This document shows positions 23,444-35,474 of a stretch of DNA of 64,000 bases, one piece after another. The notes beneath the pieces are model-generated. The model was given only the letters and a program-made list of their open reading frames with translations, was not told the DNA's origin and made no database searches. The first letter of the stretch is position 1; each line of letters opens with the position of its first letter. The stretch spans positions 2,211,501-2,275,500 of the forward strand of contig CM070617.1 in NCBI GenBank assembly GCA_036346255.1, in the 5' to 3' direction. A program made the position numbers and the translations under genes. The stretch comes from Ampelocalamus luodianensis. Lineage: Eukaryota; Streptophyta; Magnoliopsida; Poales; Poaceae.

Positions 23444-24659
23444 GCACACACCGTCTAGGCAATAGCAGCACGCCTCTATGTCCACGCTATCGCTGTGAAC
23501 CAAGCATCATAGCCAGATTGAACTCGCCATATCGATCGGATAGGTCGTTGCCTCCGCGCCGCACCACCGACCGGGATCGGGGTTGTCGTCGCTCACCTGC
23601 GCGTAACTCGTTGGGCTCCATAGGGCAAGGGCTCACCATGGGGCGAGGTGTGTCGTGCATGACCTCCGCGTTGCACGTCGCTAGCCAAATCGACACCTTC
23701 GCGCCATGGCCGCCGCCACCGCCATACTCTGTCGTTGCTATCGCCTTCGCGTCGGCCGTCTAAAGAAGAAGAGAGAAGGAACGACCTAGATGCCTCCGTA
23801 CCATGGTCGTTGCCATCCGCCCTCGCTCCCGTATTGCTACCTCTGCGGCAATGTCGGGCCGAGGCGGCCTCCGTGCCACACCGCCTCTACACGGGCATGC
23901 GGACGAGGCTAGGGGCTCCAGCTCTATCCCCAGCGAGGACAGAGCAGACGTCGCCGCCACCACCACCATCGTCCATGGGAGGACAATGTAGGACACCGGG
24001 TGTACACCGACGCCACATCGGTCTGGGATCGATCGGGGTGTGGACCACTGCAGGACACCACCTCTACCGTCGAGCTGCGCCAACGCTGCCACACTGCTCA
24101 CACACGCCACTGTCACTGCTTGCTTTGCCGTCTCGTGCGCACCAAGGCCGCCTGCACACGCCTTCTCATGTGCGTAGTGTACACTAGGGCCAAGCCACGC
24201 TAGGGTTAGGGCTGTGCACTCGGATTGAGCCACACTAGGGTTGTAGAAAAGCCCTTCGGTTTTTTGGAATTAAGCGCAAGTCCTTCATTTATTAAAATTG
24301 GGTCCTTCTGGGCAATTTTTTGCAAAAAGGATCCTAGAACTTTCAAAATAAAGAATAAGGGCTTCCACTCGGTGGAATTTTGCATATAAAACCTCAAAAG
24401 TTTTCTAGTTCTTTTATTTAAGTCTTTTGTAATTTATTTAAAATACCATAAATTGCTTTTCTATTGATGTGTGAGTGTAGTAACTGTTATATGCCTAGAA
24501 AAATAGTAGAAAATTAATGGAAATCCATAAGTATGATATTTACTACTTATACAAGTCATTTTATTGATGTAACACATGTTTTGACTCATGCGGTACATGA
24601 TGCACCTATTCATTACCTTATGGTAATTATATACGTTGCTATACAGTGTTGTAGGCGAC
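23444..24659 (+). other. GC-rich leader of copia element 1
   Basis: This is the continuation of 18200-18585 after removal of solo LTR 1. It is GC-rich to about 24230, then AT-rich, up to the gag ATG. Overlapping frames on both strands (for example 23735-24233) look like compositional artefacts. Confidence 0.5.
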
Positions 24660-25460
24660 ATGGACAGTATGTTCAGGGCCGTGCCAAGAGGGAAATTTCT
24701 TGAGTTGAAGTGTGACTGCAGTAACCACCCAGTGTGGGCAATTGAGGCAAGGATGCATCTCACTGCACGTGACCTCCGTCATGCACTTGTGCCAAATGGG
24801 CACACTACCATTTCATTCGGGGGCATGGGCTATGGTATACGTCAAGAACCAATTGGTACGAACCTCAACCAAGAGCTTGTTGCTATCCAAGACCTGAGTG
24901 AACTCTGGGACCACCTAATCAAGAGGTTCGACATTACTCAAAGGTAGTTTCTTGCCAATGAGAACTATAACAAGTGAATAGCTATGAGGATTGAAGATTA
25001 TGAATCCATGACTGCATACAATGAGGATCTCACTCATGTTGTGAGCACCCTAAGACTGTTAGGGAGGAACATGACTAAGGATGAACAGATTGAACACACT
25101 CTTCTAAATCTCCATCCAGAGAATGTTTCCCTCAGAATGGTTCTAAAGGAAAGAAACTTCAAATATCATTATGAACTAATTAACGCTCTATGGGAGATAG
25201 AGCGCGCTGGTGCGCTACTTCTTAGGATACCCTCCAGATCGAATTCTAGTTTCTAATGGATTTGGTGGGACTAGTAGTTAGATATTCAAGAGAAGGGGAA
25301 GAAGATGTAACAACTGGGATAGTAGGAGGATCGTTAGATGTTCTCCATATTACACCCCAACAAGTGGTAGCAGGAATCCGAGAGAGAGACATCGGAAGGC
25401 TACTCAAGCTGAGAGCCAAGGCAATGAGCCATTCCCATTGAAGGATCAGGGGAATCCTAA
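24660..25460 (+). pseudogene. gag of copia element 1
   Basis: It starts with MDSMFRAVPRGKFLELK. The copia gag core is recognisable (LWDHLIKRFDITQR, then MTAYNEDLTHVVSTLRLLG). TAG at 24945 and TGA about ten codons later interrupt one continuous frame and fit Gln and Trp codons changed by transitions. The C-terminal Arg/Gly-rich part (25260-25440) has shifted frame and shows no intact CCHC knuckle. It encoded the particle protein; it is now non-functional. Confidence 0.75.
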
Positions 25461-25689
25461 ACCTTCATTATCTCCTTAAATTTATAAGTGAATTCATGGT
25501 GTATTTAGGATGGTGTTACTAAATTAAACACCAAACATTGTTAATCCCGAATTAGTCAGTAATATTACTATTAGAAATCAAAATTACTTCTTGTAATCTT
25601 TAGTTCACAAAATAAATACAGTATTTTCAGTTCATTTGCAATGTTTTTTATTCATGGAAATTATTTATCTCCTTGTTATAGTTGACGTA

Positions 25690-25884
25690 CAATAGAGGGA
25701 GAACATAAACTCTATCTTGTTGACAGTTGTACCACAAATTATATCGTAAGGGATATGAAGTATTTCCAAACCTTCAGTTCTAAGACTAGTAACATTATGA
25801 TCATAGCTGACAACTGTGGTAATATTGCGGGTACTGGAAGAGCCACAATAGTCTTACTGACGAGAACGAAAATAATCATTGAGA
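25690..25884 (+). pseudogene. Protease of copia element 1, interrupted
   Basis: The frame reads HKLYLVDSCTTNYIVRDM, matching the copia aspartic protease site (usually DSGAT or DSCTT type), then continues to IIIENA. Solo LTR 2 is inserted here; the same frame resumes at 30059 with LLFSNTTRTLLSF. Confidence 0.75.
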
Positions 25885-25889
25885 ATGCA

Positions 25890-28800
25890 TGTAACATCCC
25901 AAAAATCCAATTTTTGGGAAAGTATAATGAAAATAAATGGTAGAATAATTTTGAGCATGTTTATGAATGGGAAAAACTATTTTAGCATGATTTTTGAACC
26001 TTCACATAAATCAAATAGTGAATTCACATGCAAACATCAACTTGGAAGAGTTTTTGAGAAAATCACAGAATATATAAACTCCTAATAATTTCCACAAGAA
26101 TCTATACTGTGTTAGGAGTCTCCACAAAAAAATTACATAATTTTTTGGTCTTATTTGATACATTTGAAAATTCACCAAGTTCTCAGCCTTTTTATTGTAA
26201 AATCTGAATCCTAGTTGAATTTCCCACCGGACAAATGGGTCGCATCTGCGCCAACCCAACTTACCTCACGTTCACTCCAACCCATGCTAGTGCCCCTCTC
26301 CCCTCTCGCTGACATGCCGAGCCCGCGGTCAGGACCCTTCGTCCACCTTGCTCCCACGCGCGCACGCCTTGCCGACGCCTCGCTGCTCGTCGGCCTGGCC
26401 TGAGAATCGATCAGCGCCCATGGTTTTGCACCTCAACCGCCCCAGTCACCTCCGCCTGCCATCACCCATGCTAGCTACCCCATTGATGCACCATTATCCC
26501 GCACAAGCGATGAGACTGAAGCTCAGCGTGCGCCATTTTCTCGTTGTTTCTCTCGCGCCCTTCTCGACCACATTTAAGCCCCTCACCGCGTCATGAGCTC
26601 CTCAGCTCGCCATTCTTGCTTCTTGCATAGAATAAAAGCATCTCGCGCTTTGCTTCACCAGGAATGAGTGCGTCATTCTCGACGCCAGTGAGCAAGCCTC
26701 ACATTGCTATTTCCTCTAGTGAGCTTCCTTGCCCTCGCCACCTGCGTCACCGTGTGTCCCTTACCTCACTGAAACCCCTTCTTTGCTTGATGTAGCTCTG
26801 GGAACCCGTAGTGTGATCACGTCATCATCTTCTTCACCTCCTACGCACACTCCATTTTAGACCTCCACATTCCCGATGCTCTTGTGAGCTTGAACCTCAT
26901 CTGACCACGTCGTATCACGTTCCATACTCCACTAATACTCCTTCCTTGCTCAATGTGGACCCAAGCTCATGGAATCACTAGAAATGAGCTCTTCCCCAAA
27001 TCCAGCCACCGCTGATTCCTTTTCTGTTTGTCGTCACTCCGATGAGTCCCCATTCGATTCCTCACTCCTACAACATCCTTAGGACCTCGGGAATCTAATG
27101 CGCAACTTCTTGTAGCATCTTCATCACAACAAAGTGCCAGCATCATGAGCCACCTCTGCGCTTCCATTGTTCAATGTCGACATGCTTCTCCGACCATTTC
27201 TTGACGTCGTCTACACCCTTGTTCAGCTTGTAGTAGTTCCCTACAACTTTTGCACACATTAGTATGGACGAATATCTAGAGTAGCATGGACTTCATCGTG
27301 GCCGCCTATGGCACCGCCGCGGGAAGGGGTATCGTTGTCGCTCTAGTGATCATTGGTCCCCGAGCTAATGCCTATAGCATCGTAGTCATCCCCTAGAGGC
27401 AATGCACACCATCATTCACCGCCGATTTGCTCCATGCACAAAAGCCATTTTGGACCCGAGGAGCTTCGTCGCTTATCGCCGTGTAGCACCGCCTCCGTTC
27501 ATCTCTTCGGCCTCCACCACCACCCAGTGGGATTGCCGTCGAGAGGGGAACCCATTTTGGCCATCCCCAAGCCTAGCCGCTGCGTTGTTCTTTCTCTCCC
27601 TCTCTGCAAGTGGGCACATGCGATTAAGAATTGATTAATGCTAAGTAACTAAGGTTAAGTTTAATAAGTGTATGACATATGGGACTGGGAGAAAAGTTTA
27701 TCAAAAATCTAATTCAAAACGTATTAAGGACATGTGTCACTAACATGTGGACCACACACTATTCTCGATTTTAAAACACGAGAAACTGACATGTGGACCC
27801 CAGCCGCTAGTTAAATAAAATTAAAAATAGGTTTAATCATTTATCAATATATAACAAGTCTATGACATGTGGGACCGCCTCTATTTTATAAATAAAATTA
27901 GGAAAATAAAACTAAGAGTTATTGTCAAGTAAACCCTACATGTAAGTTAATAAAATTTGGGAAAATGAGGAAGCTGCTTTTAGCCTAGAAGAAAATATGC
28001 TTTCTGTGTTGGAAAACGTAAACCTCAGAGGAATTCAGAGGAAAATACACTTTCTCTGTTAGAAAGCGTAAACCTCAGATAATACGCTTTCGATGTCATC
28101 CTTTGCTTAATTTCTGGAATTTCCAAACCCAAGCAAATCAAAACGTTAATAACTTTTGCATATGAACTCCAAATTGAATGAATATTTTTTTTATAAATTC
28201 ATATAAAATCATGATATGTCTGAATATGCAAAAAAAATATTTGGGCTTTGTTGTTGTTGAAATTATTATTTTTATTTAATTTGCCATCGGCTCTTTCTGC
28301 ATAGATATTGATACTTCAAATGAAATTTATGACGATCCTCCATCCTCATACTCTGAGGTACCAAAGAAAGGCAAGCACTCCTTTTGACCATGTTGATCCC
28401 ATATTTCAATTATTCTACTTCTTTTTGCAAACTCTAATATGCATGCGTGTATGTTTGCTTAAAATTTGCTATATTTGGGGATAACGGTAGTTATGTCCAT
28501 ATTCAATGCATAATCCTCCTTGAAATATTGGTATCACTACTATTGTAGTTATTAGGTTATGGTTTAGGAAATAGATGATGTCAATTTGGGTATTTCAAGT
28601 GCGAATATCGCACAATTGCTTAGCCGAGCTCTAGATTTACTAAAATTTGGAAAATGGATGAAATTTTGGACATGAATTTGGGAGATTTTGAAATGATTGT
28701 CTAGAGGGGTTTACCTATATTATTATGTATGAAAATAAAAATAAAAAACTTATTTTATGACGCGGGCGAGTTATATTATAAACTGAGAATGTGAGAGGTG

Positions 28801-30053
28801 TATCTCACAAGTAGATAGGGACGGCTGTGTCAATTAAGGACCGAACGCCAGCAAGTCCTATCTAAGCCTAAGTGTACAATCACATGTGCCGGTATGGGAC
28901 GGCCTTAGATAATTAAGTCGTTGAAAACTAGCCATGCATGTTGGTAGGCAACAGTAGTGCGAGCATAACTGGGTAGGCATGTTCGAAGGGGCTCCCTTCA
29001 CTAAGGCATTGGGAACAAAGCCTTCCGACACAACGGTGAATGCCTCACTAAGATAGGGGTGTACCCGGTTGAAGTAAGGGTGTTCATTCGCTGGGCTAGT
29101 ACAAGGTTAGGACTAGATGATTTAAAAGCTTCGTTGCGTGCTCTAGATTGCTTACCAAAGGGTAGTGAGCGGTGGTATCAATAGATGTCGAACAAACTAG
29201 AGAATTTGTATACTGTGGGTAAAGTTGTACACCTCTATAGAGTATAGATCTATTTAAATAGCCATGCTTGTGGTTATGAGCGTGCTTAGTGCAGTCTTAA
29301 TGGGTATAGACTTGGTTTTTGCAACAAAAAAAACAACTCTTGTTGGAAAATATAGGAATGGTGTCTTTGTCGATTTATAATTGAGTTGAGTGCTATGTCT
29401 ATGGCTGAAAGTAAGATGTGGATCGCAGCCGAGGAGGGTTGCAATTTGTTATTTATCAAGTACTCACTTATTATTCTTTATCTACTTAACTGCTCTTTAA
29501 ACTTTCGTTGCAAAATACTACGTATTGGTATTGCAAACAAAATTTACTTAATGTTGAAAATAACTTGTAGCATGGAGCCTCCTCCCTTGTTAGCCTTGAA
29601 TATATAATAATTTTGTAATACACTACAAGTCCTGCTGAGTACGCAATGTACTCAATCTTACTTAAATTGTTGTTTAGAGTTTGAGAATGAGCCTATGCCA
29701 GACGACACATTCTTTACACCTGGTACCGGAGGGTTTGGTGACGGGTCTTACTAGGACTTGTTTCTTGTCGGTTGCCTAAGAGTTTGTATAGGCATACCCC
29801 TGGACTTTTGATCTTTATATATTATGCTTCTGCTGTTTATCTTGCTACTTCTGACACTTTTATTTGGTTGGTCGGCCTTTGTATTGTAAACTATGTAATC
29901 ATCTAAGTTTATGTACCATATTTATTTCATATTGTATGAGATGGTATATGGATGTGTATTCTAATATCGTGGATGTGTGTACTAGCCACTGATCATAGGA
30001 CTAGTACGGTACATACATGAGAGTTTCGGGTATTCCACGCCAGCGGTCCGACA
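25890..30053 (+). mobile_element. Solo LTR, 4.16 kb (copy 2)
   Basis: It starts TGTAACATCCC and ends GTCCGACA, flanked by the exact 5-bp duplication ATGCA (25885-25889 and 30054-30058). Removing it and one duplication restores the copia reading frame across the protease. It is homologous to copy 1 throughout but lacks the (CT)n run and the 614-bp insertion. The different duplications show that copies 1 and 2 inserted independently rather than being the two ends of one element. Confidence 0.88.
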
Positions 30054-32602
30054 ATGCATTATTGTTCTCAAACACAACTAGAACTCTACTAAGTTTCAAA
30101 GGTATCCGAAATAATAGTTTTCACATGGAAACAAGGGAAGAGAATGGTTCTGAGTACATTCTCATCACTAAGAAAGGGATATTGAAAAGAAGTAGTATAG
30201 AAACTCTCTACGTTCTCTTTCGGATTGCACTACATGTTTATTGCACTATGACCCCAATCTGTTTAGAATGTGGCATGAACATCTGGGCCATCCTAGAGAC
30301 AATATGATGCACTGGATACTACAATATTTTGTTGGCCACAGCTTGAAGTCCAAATATATCCCCAATCTACACACTTTGTGTGTGAGGCCTGTGCAAAAGC
30401 AAAGTTGGTTACGAGACCATCGTATCATAAGAACAAGCATTGATTGTCTGATTTCCTTGAGAGGATACAAGGGATATATGTGGACCTATAGAGCCTATGT
30501 CTAGGCCATTCAGGTACTTTAAGGTAATAATAGACGCATCCACTCGATGGACGTATGTATGTTTATTATCCACTAGGAATCACGTCTTTGTCAAGCTGAT
30601 TTAACAAATTATTGCACTAAAAGCAAAGTTTTTTTGGATCATAGAATCCAATTCATAGAATGGATAATGCTGCAGAGTTTACCTCAAAAGCAATTTAATA
30701 ACTATTGCATGGCCTTAGGCATAATAATGAAACATTCGGTCCCACATGTTCATACTCAGAATAAACTTATTGAATCATTAATCAAGAGGATCAAGATGAT
30801 CGTTAGATGCTTGTTAATGAGATCCAGTCTACCAACTATGTGTTGGGGACTTGTCGTATTACATGCATCAGCATTAATACGATTCCAGCCATCCTCATAC
30901 CATAAGTTGTCACCTTTCCAACTAGTGTGTCGGAAAGTGTCAACTATTTCCCATTGTGTAAATTTGGTTGTGTCATTTACATACATATCTCACCTCCTCA
31001 GAGTACGTCAATGGGACCCCATCATAAATTTAGAATTTATGTGGATTTGATTCTCTGTCTACAATAAAGTATTTGGAGCCCATGACACGGAATTTGATAA
31101 AAGCAAGATATGTTGATACTGTATTTAACGAATAACTATTTGTAGCATTAGGAGGAAAGGGCCCCAAGTTGGAATACCGAGAACTATCATAGAATGATAG
31201 TAGTCTTCATAATAACGATCCACACACTAAGGACTCTAAATAAGAGGTTCAGAGGATAATATATTTGCAAAATCTTGCAAATCAACTACAAATTCATTAA
31301 TTAGCAGATCATATAGGAGTTACAAAACCACATATACCAATAGTAAATGCACCTGAAAGAGTAGAACCATCCCGGATTTTGGGTTCTGTATCTGACTCCA
31401 CCACTCTTAATAAGAAGAAAGGGAGACCTCCTGGGTCAAAGGATCTCAAACCGCGGAGACGTCCGCAAAAGAGATATATTGAACACAGAAGAAACTCCAT
31501 GAATCAAATATGAATGAGAAACGTCCGACGGGCATTACACCCCGAGTGAAGACACGATGGGTGGTGCCCAGTATAGGAGCAGAGGGGGAGGCTCCCCATG
31601 CTGGAGTACAAGGACAGGTGACTAGTGAAGGGGGAAGCGCACCCACCGACACTAGGGCAACGGAACAATCAGACTCTGTCATTTTGAAAAATAGTGGAGA
31701 ACTGATAGATTTAAATAAAGTTCCAATTAAATTAGATAAAGAGTTTTTCCAGAAACTATGTGAAAATAAGAGAAATCTTTTATAAACAAATGAGTGCTAA
31801 TAGCAGCTGCTTCATCTCAAAGATTGTCTTCCCTATTGAATCGGATCAGGAACCAAAGACAGTTACGGAATGCAAGAATCGTCAAGATTAGGATAAATGG
31901 AAGGAAGTAATCGAGAACTAAACTCGCTTAATAAGAAGAAAGTCTTCGGACATATGGTCAAAACACCTCATGATGTGTTATTCCTATTGGACACAAGCGG
32001 GTGTTCATAAGAAAGATGAATGAACCTAATAAAGTTGTGAGATACAAAACGAGATTAGCAGCACAAGGGTTTACGCAGATACTCGGCATCGATTTTGATA
32101 CAGACTTACTCTCCTGTAATGCATAGCACAATGTTTTGATACCTTATAGCTATGGCACAAGAATGAATTTAAAAATAAAATTTATGGATATCGTGACTGC
32201 ATATTTATATGGATCACTAGATTATGGAATCTTTATGGATTTCATAGGGACTAAAAGTCCCATATATGAGCGAGAATGAACATCGCAACATATATAGTGT
32301 TAAGTTGCAAAAGTCATTATACAGGTTGAAACAGTCAGGTCGTATGTGGTACAACCGACTGAGTAAATTTCTTTTACAAGGGGTATATAAACAACGAAGT
32401 TTGTCTGTACGTGTTCATAAAGAAATCAAAGAATGGATTTTGCATAATATCTGTGTATGCTGATGACTTGAACATAATCGAAAACATAGAAAACATTCTC
32501 GAAGCGAGCTCATACTTAGAAACAAAATTCGTATTGAAAGATTTGGGTGAAACCAAATACTGTCTACGGGCAAAGAGAATCAACCATAAAAAGAGAAAGA
32601 TA
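30054..32602 (+). pseudogene. Integrase and reverse transcriptase of copia element 1
   Basis: The pre-integrase domain has HEHLGHPRDNMMHWIL at about 30270. The integrase region to about 31050 is heavily decayed and its catalytic residues cannot be placed. A linker with KKKGRPPGSKD at about 31410 and ITPRVKTRW at about 31530 leads to the reverse transcriptase: YKTRLAAQGFTQ at about 32045, KSLYRLKQSGRMWYNRLSKF at about 32305 and the catalytic YADDLN at about 32455. Several frameshifts and stops occur. Coding ends abruptly at about 32600 against the LTR remnant. Confidence 0.8.
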
Positions 32603-32690
32603 TGACTATATTTTTATGTTCTTATCTATTATTTATTATTTTCAAGTTAAAAACTTCGTTCGTCGACAATGCAACCTCGGTTATACAACA
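32603..32690 (+). repeat. 3' LTR remnant of copia element 1
   Basis: About 88 bp align with the last part of the 5' LTR (shared ACTTCGTTCGTC and ATACAACA). It joins directly to the reverse transcriptase coding region, so RNase H and about 220 bp of LTR are missing. Confidence 0.85.
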
Positions 32691-32770
32691 AAAACAATTA
32701 ATATTTAAGCAGCAAGCAAGCCATCGATTATACAACAAAAACATTACCATTTAAGCAGCAAGCAAGACAG
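32681..32770. repeat. 47-bp tandem duplication across the copia 3' boundary
   Basis: TTATACAACAAAAACA and the following TTTAAGCAGCAAGCAAG are repeated at a 47-bp offset. The duplicated unit contains the last 10 bases of the LTR plus flanking DNA, so it arose after insertion. Confidence 0.85.
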
Positions 32771-33030
32771 TTTTAAATGACGACGAGACGTGTTACATTG
32801 GATTCTAACGGAATGCACGAGTATTTAACGATTAATTTGTTTGACACATTACTCCCCACATACGTTTGCACGCATGCATCTGGCCGGTATTGGGAAATGA
32901 TTAATTCCAAGTTCGAACCAAGATCGCGTTTGTTTCTACGTGTGAGCTGGACAGGAATGTACTCATAGGTTGGGTGCTAGTTGGGGACTGAAGCTGACCA
33001 GGTTCCTGCATGAATATAGGACGACCGTTT

Positions 33031-33385
33031 CATACTCCTGGGAGTATGTACTCCCACTTCTAATATACTACTTAAACCCATATATTATACTTCTTTATCA
33101 TTTTCAATATACTTAAATACCAATTATAAGATACTCCAATGCGATTTGATCGAAAAAATTTCATTGGAGCCTTTTGTTTTTTGCTATATACCCTTTTTCA
33201 TATATAAAAGAAGTATATACATAAATTTTGCTATAAAAAGTGGAATTTAATGAAATTTTTCATAGAACTCACTTTGAGGTATCTTATAATCACTATTGGA
33301 GTATGCACAAATAGATAAAAATGTATTATCATACGATTTAAGTGGTATATGAGAGGTAGAGTACGTACTCTAGAGTACCATACCA
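33031..33385. mobile_element. MITE-like repeat, copy 1
   Basis: This ~350-bp AT-rich unit is repeated at 34026-34364 in the same orientation. The ends (CATACTCCTGGGAGTATGTA left, GAGTACGTACTCTAGAGTACC right) are roughly inverted. It is non-coding. Confidence 0.65.
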
Positions 33386-33389
33386 TTTT

Positions 33390-33391
<2 letters not shown>

Positions 33392-33480
<89 letters not shown>
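33392..33480. repeat. (TA)n microsatellite
   Basis: About 44 uninterrupted TA units directly follow MITE copy 1. Confidence 0.97.
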
Positions 33481-33484
<4 letters not shown>

Positions 33485-33904
33485 AACTAAGCAATTTACG
33501 AGTTTAGTAGGAGGATAGGAGACATCAAACCGCATAATTCTATCGTGTCCCGTACTGTCTGTTGCCAAGAAAAACTAATACTCGGACGGATAGTTTGGTA
33601 AGTAAGTTTAATATTTCAACTCCATGTATATATGATGACATATCTAGTGCTAATGGCTAATTAGATGAAGGTACTAATGTCAATCAAAAGCGTCGGATCT
33701 AGCCCAAACGGCTCGGATCGAAGCAGGTGGAAAGCCCCAACCACTTATACAGTTTTGCGATAACCTCCTCCCCGCGTCCAATTATTTTCCAACCTACCTT
33801 GCTTCATCTAAAGAGACTGATTGGAATGCCAAGAAACTGAGGTTAGTATAGAAAAATAGTAACGTCTATTTTTTTTATGTTTTTCAAGAAATTTGCAATA
33901 CCTC

Positions 33905-34014
33905 ATGGTGTTTATATATGTATATGTGTGTATATGTGTATATGTATATGTATGTATATGTACACGTATATATATATACATATATATGTGTATGTATGTA
34001 TGTATGTATGTATG
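33905..34014. repeat. TATG/TA-rich microsatellite
   Basis: A mixed TATATG/TGTA tract ends in about six uninterrupted TATG units (33988-34014), immediately before MITE copy 2. Confidence 0.9.
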
Positions 34015-34025
34015 TACACAACACA

Positions 34026-34364
34026 TATGTACTCCCACTTCCAATATAACACTTAAACGAATATATTATATTTCTTTATCACTTTCAATATACTTAAATA
34101 CTAATTATAAGATACTCCAATGTGACTTGATTAAAAAATTTCCTTTAGAGCCCTTTTTTTTTCTATATACCTCTTTTCATATATAAAAGAAGTATATACA
34201 CAAATTTTGCTATAAAAGTGGAATTTAATAAAAAATTCCATAGAACTCACGTTAGAGTATCTTATAATCATTATTGGAGTATGCTTAAATTGATAAAAAT
34301 GTATCATCATACGATTTAAGTGGTATATAAGAAGTGGAGTATATACTCACAGGAGTACCATACC
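34026..34364. mobile_element. MITE-like repeat, copy 2
   Basis: It is homologous to 33031-33385 along its length. The left end lacks the outer part of the terminus, which runs into the TATG tract. The right end GGAGTACCATACC is kept. Confidence 0.65.
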
Positions 34365-34517
34365 ATTTCATATTCATATATATAGAGAGAGATATATATA
34401 GAGAGAGATGGGTCACAAGTGACGTGCAGCTGATGACATGGCGTCTAACTTGGTAGGAGTGTAGGCCGTTTAGTTCCCATTTGGATCAACTGATCAACAT
34501 ATGTACGTTAAATAATG

Positions 34518-34729
34518 CTCCATCCATTTCTTTTTATAATGCGTTATTATAAAGCCAAGAGTATAGTAGAGAGAAATCGACATGATATCTCTGGTGTTAA
34601 TATCTTGTTGGGAATAAGATCATAGAGATAGTATGTGTGAATGCTTACTTATGAAGTCGTATGTATACTTTATATTTTGAAACAGAACTGAAAAAAATTA
34701 TATATCTTATATTTTTGAAACGAATGGAG
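34518..34729. mobile_element. Stowaway-like MITE
   Basis: The ends CTCCATCCATTTC and GAAACGAATGGAG form inverted repeats of the Stowaway (Tc1/mariner) type over about 212 bp. TA follows the right end; the left TA is not intact. Confidence 0.6.
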
Positions 34730-35474
34730 TAAGATAGATAAATCCAGTTTCTTACTGAGGTTTCACCCTGACGTCAGTTTTTTTGCTGGATAAAACAGTT
34801 TACACGAAATTACTATCTTCCGTTCTCTAGCTGCTACGGCTACTGCTGCTGCTGTGAAACAGTTTACACGAAATTACATGAAAATCAGCACCATACACAC
34901 GCACATCTCAGAGCTAATGGATTGAGAAATTTTACGGTGTATTCTACTAGTAGTATATGGTAGTAGTATAAATCAAATCTTATCATTGATTTGTTAAAGG
35001 CATAATAGATTTTTCTTTGTATTTATAATTTTTCACGAGGATATTATATATTTTTCCAACTAGTGCTGAAAATATTACTCCTATGACGTGTGATCTCCCA
35101 CATGAGCAATTACAATTCTACCATCCTCGGGATTCTACTACTCATACTACCAGCATTAGGTGTGATATAACTAAATCTTAACTGATATGAATAATGAATC
35201 AAAGAGAATAGACGGTCCGTATTAAATTAAATACACAGTAAAAGAGCTCAATGCAAATGCCAGAGGAACTGACTTAAAAGGCCAGTCAGCTTACAAATAG
35301 AAAAAACTTGTACGGTAGCCGCGGCCGCACCCTGGAAGCCCGCCTACGTACTATGGTTTGCTCGGCCGCGCGCGAAAGTAAAGTAAGCCCGTTTTGTGTA
35401 ACCAGGGAGGCTTCCATTTCACATGTGAATCACAGATCTTTCCTCTCACAGAGACTAGTCGATCTGTGCCATCT
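34730..35474. other. Intergenic, downstream of nuclease 1
   Basis: No gene is seen. ACAGTTTACACGAAATTAC occurs twice about 65 bp apart (about 34796 and 34859). The rest would contain the 3' UTR of nuclease 1. Confidence 0.4.

Larger units (their letters stand above)
17892..32690 (+). mobile_element. Ty1/copia retrotransposon split by two solo LTRs
   Basis: The 5' LTR starts TGTTGTAT and both LTR copies end ATACAACA. The flanking 5-mers GAAAC (17887-17891) and AAAAC (32691-32695) match in four of five bases. The order gag, protease, integrase, reverse transcriptase is copia type. Without the two inserted LTRs the element would be about 5.8 kb. RNase H and most of the 3' LTR are deleted at about 32600. 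Many in-frame stops make it dead. Confidence 0.85.

Noticed and set aside
23735..24233. Overlapping GC-rich frames of 150 residues on both strands
   Set aside because: They lie in the copia leader, both strands are open because of composition, and no domain is recognisable.
18586..30053. Interpretation of the two TGTAAC repeats as the two LTRs of one long element
   Set aside because: Each has its own target duplication (TCCGT, ATGCA), and copia leader, gag and protease lie between them.
33231..33568. Frames of repeated Ile-Tyr
   Set aside because: They are translations of the (TA)n microsatellite.
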